A stretch of DNA of 64,000 bases from positions 186,001-250,000 of the forward strand of contig NZ_JACYFG010000051.1 in NCBI RefSeq assembly GCF_014803405.1. Reading direction: 5' to 3'. The stretch comes from Pelagicoccus enzymogenes (GTDB lineage: Bacteria > Verrucomicrobiota > Verrucomicrobiia > Opitutales > Opitutaceae). The notes under the pieces are model-generated. The model was not told the DNA's origin. It ran no database searches and saw only the letters and a program-made list of their open reading frames with translations. The stretch's first letter is position 1, and each line of letters starts with the position of its first letter. The translations under genes and the position numbers were made by a program. Of this stretch, positions 56,012-64,000 are shown piece by piece.

Positions 56012-56818
56012 ATGAAATCTCCTCTCGTCTTTCTCTGTTTCGTTTTTTTGTCTGGGGCTTTGTTCGCGCGGGCGGACGAGCCGTTTGTGGGCCGTATCGA
56101 TTATGCGGTGAACAGTGCTGGCATGGATATGACCTACACGATTTGGCTGAAGGGGCAGTCTTGGCGGTCGGAGCTGCGGAGCGGGCCTCAATTATACGAG
56201 TTGCGCATGGGAAATCTCGAGACGGGCGAGGCCTATTTGGTGAACGAGGGCGGAGAGAGCTATCGTCGCTTGGGCGGGATGCGACGGATGGGGCCGGGAG
56301 GTCCGCCGCCGGGGGGCATGAAGAAGAAGGGGGAGAAGGGTTTGGATCTTGGCAAAGCGCTTTCGCGAGATGAGGAGCCGGTGACTTTGCTCGCCTTCGA
56401 GCTGGCGGTGGAGGAATTGCGGGGACCCGGCAAGAAGCTGCTTTTCGCTTGGACGGATGAGTTGGGGGAGATTCCGTTTGAGGCGTTGCCTCGATTGCGT
56501 GGTTTTGAGGGCAAGGAGCAGTTGTTGGCCCTTTACTTCCGGAGGCGGGAGGGAGGAATCCCGCTCTCGATCGAAGTTCCGAAAGGGAAAGGCAAGAACG
56601 CTTTTTCGATCGTTGCCAGCAAGGTGGAAGCCTTGGAGCTAGAGGTGTCGTTTTTGACCTTGCCAGGTGCTTACAAGCAGGAGGCGGGCGGGCGTCCTAT
56701 GGGAGGCGGCATGGGTGGCGGGCGTAGGCCAGGTGGCGGCGGCAGTCGTGGTGGACCGGGGGCGGTCCGCCTCCGATGTAAAGAAAAAGCGCCGCTGGCG
56801 GGCGGCGCTTTGAATTAA
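56012..56818 (+). CDS. Secreted protein of unknown function with Gly-rich end
   Basis: About 268 residues from ATG 56012 (GGGGGATG, with the signal peptide following: KSPLVFLCFVFLSGALFARAD). The mature part resembles DUF4412-type periplasmic proteins in outline (FVGRIDYAVNSAGMDMTYTIWLKGQSWRSELRS... NEGGESYRRLGGM), with a Pro/Gly/Met-rich loop. The Gly-rich C terminus (GGGMGGGRRPGGGGSRGGPG) is followed by RLRCKEKAPLAGGALN, which is translated from the terminator hairpin. One extra G in the G run near 56758 would instead end the protein GGGPPPM at TAA 56779-56781. The 3' end is therefore doubtful. Confidence 0.72.
   Translation: MKSPLVFLCFVFLSGALFARADEPFVGRIDYAVNSAGMDMTYTIWLKGQSWRSELRSGPQLYELRMGNLETGEAYLVNEGGESYRRLGGMRRMGPGGPPPGGMKKKGEKGLDLGKALSRDEEPVTLLAFELAVEELRGPGKKLLFAWTDELGEIPFEALPRLRGFEGKEQLLALYFRRREGGIPLSIEVPKGKGKNAFSIVASKVEALELEVSFLTLPGAYKQEAGGRPMGGGMGGGRRPGGGGSRGGPGAVRLRCKEKAPLAGGALN
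56786..56811. terminator. Bidirectional hairpin terminator overlapping the 3' end of the secreted-protein gene
   Basis: AAAGCGCCGC-TGGCGG-GCGGCGCTTT is a perfect 10-bp stem. On the minus strand it is followed by TTTTTCTTTA, so it ends the ferritin transcript. On the plus strand it lies within the last codons of the annotated frame. Confidence 0.75.
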
Positions 56819-56842
56819 ATGCTTTGAGTTCGGTCGCTGCGC

Positions 56843-57346
56843 TTATTCGGCTTCGGGGGTGCGTTCGCCGGCGAGGCGGTCCAGCATGAACATGGCCTCC
56901 GTATTGCCCTCGGCTCGCTTCAGCTTGTCGATCATGTCGCCGACGCTCTTTTCCTCTTCGACCTGTTCGTCGATGAACCACTTCAGGAAGGAGACGGTGG
57001 CGTAGTCGTCGCAGCTGTGGGCGATCTTGTAGAGCTTGTTGATGGAGGCAGTGACTTTCTTCTCCTGGGCGAGGCTGGCCTCGAAAACGGAGAGGGGAGT
57101 GTCGAAGTCCTTCTTTGGCGCTTCGATGGCGGGCAAGGAGACGGTGGCTCCGCGGTCGAGCAGGTAAGCGTAGAACTTCATGGCGTGCACGCGCTCCTCG
57201 TCGCTCTGGGTGGACATCCAGCTAGCGAAACCGTCCCAGGCGTTGGCTTCGAAGTAGGAGGCCATGGAAAGATAGGAATAGAAGGCCTGGAATTCCATGC
57301 CGATCTGTTCGTTGAGGGCGTCGGTAAGTTCTTTGGAAAGATTCAT
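56843..57346 (-). CDS. ftnA: Ferritin (non-heme, FtnA-like)
   Basis: About 167 residues from ATG 57346 (MNLSKELTDALNEQIGMEFQAF); the TTG at 57361 is less likely. It is a four-helix iron-storage protein. Ferroxidase ligands are visible: the first-helix Glu in EQIGMEFQAF, the second-helix pair in SDEERVHAMKF and the later Glu/Gln in FLKWFIDEQVEEEKSVGDM. It stores iron as a 24-mer mineral cage. Neighbours are a small Cys-rich protein and an iron-type AraC regulator. Confidence 0.93.
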   Translation of the reverse strand: MNLSKELTDALNEQIGMEFQAFYSYLSMASYFEANAWDGFASWMSTQSDEERVHAMKFYAYLLDRGATVSLPAIEAPKKDFDTPLSVFEASLAQEKKVTASINKLYKIAHSCDDYATVSFLKWFIDEQVEEEKSVGDMIDKLKRAEGNTEAMFMLDRLAGERTPEAE

Positions 57347-57406
57347 GTTCTCAGGGTGCAACGAGCCGGGCGGCTTGTCGAGTGCTCGGAAGTGAATCTT
57401 GCGCGG

Positions 57407-57574
57407 CTAGGCGCTGAGCTTGCGGGCCTTGCAGAGGTGGCTGCCGCATCCGGCGACGCGGGCGCACTTGCTGCAGACGTAGCGCGGACGGGCGACCAGA
57501 AGCTGGATTTCTTCGAAGTGTTCTTTGATGGCGGCTTTTTTGAGGCCGCAGAGTGACTTGATTTTTAGCTTCAT
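57407..57574 (-). CDS. Small Cys-rich basic protein next to ferritin
   Basis: A 55-residue protein starting at ATG 57574 (MKLKIKSLCGLKKAAIKEHFEEIQ). It ends CSKCARVAGCGSHLCKARKL, giving four or five Cys that could bind zinc or an Fe-S cluster. It is strongly basic. The longer frame to 57724 runs through repeats and is not credible. I recall similar small ORFs in other bacteria but cannot name the family. It lies 60 bases upstream of ferritin in the same direction. Confidence 0.62.
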   Translation of the reverse strand: MKLKIKSLCGLKKAAIKEHFEEIQLLVARPRYVCSKCARVAGCGSHLCKARKLSA

Positions 57575-57590
57575 CTCAGATGCTAGAATG

Positions 57591-57614
57591 GACGGTTCGC
57601 GCCAACGAACCGTC
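57591..57614. repeat. Perfect 9-bp hairpin upstream of the Cys-rich gene
   Basis: GACGGTTCG-CGCCAA-CGAACCGTC folds perfectly. It lies 17 bases before the small gene's start, in its probable leader. Confidence 0.5.
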
Positions 57615-57683
57615 CCCTCTAATGACATAGTGTTTCCGAAAAATGTGAGTGCAGTATGCCTGATTTTTTTGGGTCTCGCCACC

Positions 57684-57723
57684 CCGAGCGGGATTTGGGC
57701 AGCTCCGAGCGGGATTTTGGGCA
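57684..57723. repeat. 21-bp tandem direct repeat
   Basis: CCGAGCGGGATTTGGGCA (57684-57701) is repeated as CCGAGCGGGATTTTGGGCA (57705-57723), differing by one T. It lies just downstream of the AraC gene stop. Confidence 0.6.
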
Positions 57724-57744
57724 AATAAAGTCGGGGTCATGGGA

Positions 57745-58677
57745 TTAGCTAGCGATGGCTTCGCTGGGGTTGATGCCGAAGGCTTGCTTGAAAGCGCGGG
57801 CAAAGTGGCTGGGGTTGGAGTAGCCGACGGCGTTGGCGGTTTCGATCACGGAGGCGTTGGGGGATCGCAGCATCTCGCGGGCTTTTTCCATGCGGACTTT
57901 GCGAAGGTAGCCGAAGATGGTGGTGCCGTAGTGTTCCTTGAAGCCGCGCTTGAGCTTGAACTCGTTGAGGTGCACGGCGCGGCTGAGATTGGCGATGGAA
58001 TGTTCCTCGGAGTAGCGTTGCTCCATGAGGCGAGCGGCGGCGGCGAGGGCGTTTGCCTCGCGGGCGTCGCGCAAGGGAGCGATGGCCCGGCAAGGGGAGA
58101 AGACAGGTTGGTCGAGAATGAGGGCTAGCCATTCCAGCGACTTGGACTCGATGAGGAGGCGTTCGCGGGTATTGTCGCCTTCGAGGGCGGCGAGCTCCAG
58201 GGCGATGGAGAGGAGTCGCCCGGTGCTGGGGTGGTTGCTGAGGTGTGGGGTGCTGGAGTCTATCAGCTTGGGTGAAAGCGTGTCGGAAAAGCCGGTGAGC
58301 CCTTGGCTGGCTTGCTGGTCGAAGCCGATCCAGAGCAGCTGAGTGGGCTCGAGGGGGCGGAACGTCAAGGGGACCTGCGCTGGCTTGATGAGTAGCCAGT
58401 CGCCTGCCTGGCAGCTCTTTTCGTCCTCGCCTCCTTGGAGGACAAGGAGCGAACCTCGCGCCACGAAGGCGATCTGCAGGAAGGAGCGGGCGGGCCAGTC
58501 GATGGCGGTGGCGAGCGCGTCGGAGACGGTGGCCCGCACGAAGCTCATGCCGGGCCGTTGCTCGAAGCGCTTGAGCTCTACGGGCGAACCGCTCGAAGGG
58601 GCGAGGGAGCGCGACGGAGCCTTGAACGGGCAATAGGTCGTCTCTTTGGTCAAGGCGCTCTGAATCGGTTCCTCCAT
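57745..58677 (-). CDS. AraC-family regulator (PchR-like)
   Basis: This is a 310-residue regulator with an N-terminal cupin-like sensor domain (GSLLVLQGGEDEKSCQAGDWLLI) and a C-terminal double helix-turn-helix. The latter reads VHLNEFKLKRGFKEHYGTTIFGYLRKVRMEKAREML then VIETANAVGYSNPSHFARAFKQAFGINP, the pattern of the PchR branch that senses ferric siderophores. It likely controls iron genes, perhaps the TonB receptor at the right end or ferritin. It is divergent from acnB. Confidence 0.88.
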   Translation of the reverse strand: MEEPIQSALTKETTYCPFKAPSRSLAPSSGSPVELKRFEQRPGMSFVRATVSDALATAIDWPARSFLQIAFVARGSLLVLQGGEDEKSCQAGDWLLIKPAQVPLTFRPLEPTQLLWIGFDQQASQGLTGFSDTLSPKLIDSSTPHLSNHPSTGRLLSIALELAALEGDNTRERLLIESKSLEWLALILDQPVFSPCRAIAPLRDAREANALAAAARLMEQRYSEEHSIANLSRAVHLNEFKLKRGFKEHYGTTIFGYLRKVRMEKAREMLRSPNASVIETANAVGYSNPSHFARAFKQAFGINPSEAIAS

Positions 58678-58973
58678 CTCAATTTAGCGAAAAAGCCGAT
58701 GTAGCTTGAGCCGAAATTACTGTCAAATGCAAATGAGACACGTTCGCAAATAGGACGCCGTTCTGGTCTGAGCTCCGCGTGCGGGAAGGGGGAGGTGGCG
58801 AGGTTAGGATGCTTGCTCCTCGCCAATCGCTGGGAACAGTTGGTGGGAGGTATGGGTGTTGCGTGGGTGGATGGGGGCCTGGCGTTTTCGTCTGCCCTGT
58901 CCTCGCTACGCTCCGGGTGTAGGCAAATTCTGCTTGAACATATCTCGGTGGATAGGCATTTGGCATAGCGCAA
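58678..58973. other. 296-bp divergent gap between the AraC gene and acnB
   Basis: It must hold the promoters of both genes. I see no RNA gene, repeat or convincing operator. Confidence 0.4.
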
Positions 58974-61742
<2,769 letters not shown>

Positions 61743-61767
61743 GCGATCGAAAATCGATTTCGAAACG

Positions 61768-61801
61768 GAGGATGGCGTTGGTTCGCCATCCTCTTTTTTT
61801 T
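61768..61801 (+). terminator. Intrinsic terminator after acnB
   Basis: GAGGATGGCG-TTGGTT-CGCCATCCTC is a perfect 10-bp stem followed by eight T. Confidence 0.93.
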
Positions 61802-61838
61802 GTTTGGGAAGTAGGGTGGGTTGTGGGAAGTGGCAAAG

Positions 61839-61914
61839 GTAGCGCCGCGCTTTAGCCGGCGTTTCGCGCTGAATGATCCGACCACTGCGGTCGCTGGCTG
61901 AAGCTCAGCGCTAC
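61839..61914. repeat. REPIN-like imperfect inverted repeat
   Basis: GTAGCGCCGCGCTTTAGCC at the left pairs with GGCTGAAGCTCAGCGCTAC at the right (5 mismatches in 19) across a 38-base middle. It is a different family from the element at 25788. Confidence 0.55.
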
Positions 61915-61950
61915 GTCGCATGCGACATTCGACGCTTTCCACGGGACTGA

Positions 61951-63090
61951 CTAGCGGAAGAAGCGGCGGTAGCTGAGGGCGAATCCGGTGTATACGAGAA
62001 CCAATGACGCGGCGGTGAAGAGGCTGGCGATAACTTTGCCCCAGAAGCCGAAACCGGCGCCGGTGTGGATGAAGCGTACCCAGACGCGTGCTCGCAAGCC
62101 GGGGCTGCGTTCGTAGAAGTCAATGGCTTTGAGAATCTTGCCGGTGTAGGGATCAACCTCCACAGGAGTCCACGCTCGGTTGGGCATGTAGTCGGGCTCG
62201 ACGAGATTGAGGGTGACGGGGCGGGAGACTTCGCCATCTGCAGCGGGCTTTGGGAGGGCGAAACCGATGCTGGTCCACTCGGGGTAGGCGTCTTTGGTGG
62301 ATTGGATGAGCTGGTCGAGTGGGATGGGCTGCGCTCCTTCGGGAGGCGTTGGGGTTTGGGCGGGTTCGGCTTTCATCATGTTGAAGGCGCGGCCTTCGGT
62401 GGCTTCTTCGCCGAAGAGGGCGAAGGGGATTTTATGGCCCCATTCGTAGGAAATGACGACGGCGGTGGCGGAGAGGACGACAAGTCCAGGCAGGCTCCAA
62501 AACCCGAATACGTTGTGCCAGTTCCAGTCGCGGGCTTTTCCGGAGGACTTCTTTTTGAGAAAGAGTCCGTTTTTGAAAAGGCGCCACTTCAGGACGCGGG
62601 GCGTCCAGAGGTAGAGGCCAGTGAGGCAGAGGAGAAGAAAGGCGAGGTTGGCGGCTCCGTTGATGTGGCGGCCGATGATCCACGTTTCTTCGCCGTGGAA
62701 TCCGAAGAATCGGTGGAGGACTTCCATGACTTGGATGATCTCGTGTGCCGTCTCGGTTTTGGTGTAGGCGAGCTCTCCGGTGTATTGGTTGACGTAGAGC
62801 GGGTCGCCGTAGCTGACCATGAATTGGTAGGCGGCGTCCGAGGCGCTGGGCACGCGGATGTAACCTGTTTTAAAGTCGGGCTCTTTTTCGGCGACGATTT
62901 GCAGAAGATCTTCGAGAGGCTTGGCCTGAGCGTTGGCAGGCGCTTCGACTTGGGAGATGTCGCGGTCGATCCAAGCGAAGATCTCCTCCTCGAAGGCGAT
63001 GCCGATGCCGGTGATGGACATGACGGCGATAACGATGCCGGAGATCAAGGCGGATACGAGGTGTATCCAGAATATGGTTTTTCGGAACAT
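61951..63090 (-). CDS. PepSY-associated membrane protein (iron-uptake linked)
   Basis: This 379-residue protein has four membrane helices: IFWIHLVSALISGIVIAVMSITGIGIAF near the start, INGAANLAFLLLCLTGLYLW, LPGLVVLSATAVVISY and SLFTAASLVLVYTGFALSY at the end, with two periplasmic PepSY-like domains. Paired His residues in HLVSAL, HRFFGFHGEETW, NWHNVFG and IHTGAG suggest heme ligands, as in PiuB-type ferric-siderophore reductases. It lies downstream of a TonB receptor in the same direction, supporting a role in reductive release of imported iron. Confidence 0.88.
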   Translation of the reverse strand: MFRKTIFWIHLVSALISGIVIAVMSITGIGIAFEEEIFAWIDRDISQVEAPANAQAKPLEDLLQIVAEKEPDFKTGYIRVPSASDAAYQFMVSYGDPLYVNQYTGELAYTKTETAHEIIQVMEVLHRFFGFHGEETWIIGRHINGAANLAFLLLCLTGLYLWTPRVLKWRLFKNGLFLKKKSSGKARDWNWHNVFGFWSLPGLVVLSATAVVISYEWGHKIPFALFGEEATEGRAFNMMKAEPAQTPTPPEGAQPIPLDQLIQSTKDAYPEWTSIGFALPKPAADGEVSRPVTLNLVEPDYMPNRAWTPVEVDPYTGKILKAIDFYERSPGLRARVWVRFIHTGAGFGFWGKVIASLFTAASLVLVYTGFALSYRRFFR

Positions 63091-63112
63091 GGAGGTTACT
63101 TGGACAGAGGAT

Positions 63113-63136
63113 ATCGCGTGGCAAGCACGCTCCTAC
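63113..63136. repeat. REP-like half element
   Basis: ATCGCGTGGCAAGCACGC followed by TCCTAC is a close relative of the element at 16743 and of the REPIN arm. It lies in the gap between PepSY and TonB genes. Confidence 0.5.
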
Positions 63137-63148
63137 AAGGGGTTGAAA

Positions 63149-63174
63149 AAGCCGCCTCTAAGTCGAGGCGGCTT
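63149..63174 (-). terminator. Intrinsic terminator for the TonB receptor gene
   Basis: AAGCCGCCTC and GAGGCGGCTT pair perfectly around six bases. On the minus strand TTTTTC follows, so it ends the receptor transcript or attenuates into the PepSY gene. Confidence 0.82.
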
Positions 63175-63207
63175 GGGATCAATGAATACAGCCTAATCTG
63201 TTTCTCA

Positions 63208-64000
63208 CTAGAACTTGTAGGAGGCCGAGAGGCGGATGTCGCGGCCGGGTTCGTAGGCTCCGATGATGGACTCGTAGTCGGGGATGTGGGAGAAGTCTTC
63301 CATGCTGCCGTGGCTGCGGTAGAGCTTGTCGAAGACGTTCTTCACGGTGAGGTTGAGCGTCACGTTTTCGACGAAGCTTGGCGTCCAGCCGAGGTAGAAG
63401 TCGTGGGTGCTGTAGCCGGGCTTGTCGATGCTGCCGGTGGTGTCGCCGTAGGCGGTGGAGGGGATCAGGACTTGGATGTCGTCGACTCCTTCCACGAGGC
63501 GTACGTTCCAGCCGAGGTCGAGCTGCGGGCTGGCTTTGTAGAAAGCGTCGAGGACCCAGGTGCTGCCCATGGTGGCGGCGATGGAGCCGTACTGGTAGCG
63601 GGTGGCTTGGTGTCCGTTGACGGTTGTATCCGCATTGTCATACAGGAGGCTTATGTTGTAGTTGTCGGCGCTGTAGCTGGTGCGGGCGTAGAAGCCTTCG
63701 GTCTCGAGTTGTCCGAGGTTGGTGTAGAAGGTGCCCCAGGGGACGGAGCGGAGCGCGTCCTTGTCGGCTTCTTCGGTGTTTACGATGATGTCGTCGATCT
63801 TGTTCTTGAAGAGTCCGAACTCGAAGGAGAATCCGTCCTTGGCGTAGTTGATGGCGACTTCGTTGTTGCGGGCCGACTCGCCTTTCAGGTCGGGGTCGTT
63901 GTTGGAACCGTAGCGGCCGTTCCATTCCCAGAGCTTGAAGGCGTCGTTGATTTCTGGACCGCGGAAAGCGCTGGCTGAGCCGGCGGTGATGGTGACTTCG
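63208..64000 (-). CDS. TonB-dependent outer-membrane receptor, C-terminal part; gene cut by window edge
   Basis: The frame is open from the right edge to the stop at 63208 (I read it through to 64000 without stops), so only about 263 residues are present. Segments typical of the barrel end are seen: EVTITAGSASAFRGPEINDAF, NNEVAINYAKDGFSFEFGLFKNKIDDII, ETEGFYARTSYSADNYNISL, VTLNLTVKNVFDKLYRSHGS and a final GRDIRLSASYKF with aromatic C terminus. It imports a siderophore or similar ligand. The gene is followed by a terminator and the PepSY reductase-like gene. Confidence 0.9.
   Translation of the reverse strand, partial: EVTITAGSASAFRGPEINDAFKLWEWNGRYGSNNDPDLKGESARNNEVAINYAKDGFSFEFGLFKNKIDDIIVNTEEADKDALRSVPWGTFYTNLGQLETEGFYARTSYSADNYNISLLYDNADTTVNGHQATRYQYGSIAATMGSTWVLDAFYKASPQLDLGWNVRLVEGVDDIQVLIPSTAYGDTTGSIDKPGYSTHDFYLGWTPSFVENVTLNLTVKNVFDKLYRSHGSMEDFSHIPDYESIIGAYEPGRDIRLSASYKF

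Noticed and set aside
62065-63978. 637-codon open frame on the plus strand
   Set aside because: It is antisense to the PepSY and TonB genes and rich in Gly/Val/Glu from reversed codons; both real genes have clear family motifs.

Overview
The window reads as a chromosomal segment of a free-living Gram-negative heterotroph of fairly high GC content. I infer Verrucomicrobiota, probably Opitutae. The grounds are the mix of duplicated MacB/FtsX-type permeases, a class II ribonucleotide reductase, outer-membrane proteins, a secreted beta-propeller with a DxDGDG tail, and weak Shine-Dalgarno sequences. No 16S rRNA is present to confirm this. There are no rRNA or tRNA genes, IS elements, prophage or CRISPR arrays. 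The only mobile-like material is several families of short REP-like palindromes.

Layout. 1-5.3 kb: a sigma54 activator cut by the left edge, a secreted Ala/Glu-rich helical protein behind a near-consensus sigma54 promoter, an outer-membrane barrel and a histidine kinase. 5.3-9 kb: an eight-bladed PQQ-type propeller and an NAD-dependent DNA ligase with an export-like leader. 9.5-14.2 kb: class II ribonucleotide reductase, an unknown small protein and a DUF2383-type four-helix protein. 14.3-18 kb: sufS-sufU-abcF operon. 18.1-21 kb: DEAD-box-type RNA helicase, an unusual single-domain response regulator and a lipoprotein. 21-34.8 kb: urea utilisation. This comprises ureFGD, a convergent cytochrome c/sugar dehydrogenase gene, ureAB-GAF-ureC-ureE, and the divergent urtABCDE urea transporter. 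Three sigma54-like promoters drive ureA, ureF and urtA. 34.9-47.8 kb: an efflux/export locus (TolC-like, MacB-like permease, ATPase, HlyD-like adaptor, OmpW-like protein, second permease) with its own NtrY-like kinase and NtrC-like activator. 48-58.7 kb: isomerase-like protein, MFS transporter, TPR protein, CDF metal exporter, PAS histidine kinase, response regulator with a degenerate HD-GYP domain, secreted protein, ferritin, small Cys-rich protein and PchR-like AraC regulator. 59-64 kb: aconitase B, PepSY membrane protein and a TonB receptor cut by the right edge.

How it works together. Urea is imported by UrtABCDE and hydrolysed by nickel urease matured by UreDEFG. Sigma54 promoters on all three transcription units suggest nitrogen control by an activator outside the window. 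The export locus appears to be an autoregulated sigma54 regulon: a palindrome ATCCCA-N4-TGGGA(T/C) occurs three times, and each copy lies 117-120 bp from a promoter-like TGGC element. The right end carries iron-related genes (ferritin, PchR-like regulator, PepSY protein, TonB receptor).

The main oddities are the three-site sigma54 regulon, an OmpW gene with an in-frame TGA just before its outer-membrane sorting signal, a GAF gene inside the urease structural operon, a perfect REPIN matching a Pseudomonas REP pattern, a leader-bearing DNA ligase, and an over-represented octamer TGGATACG.
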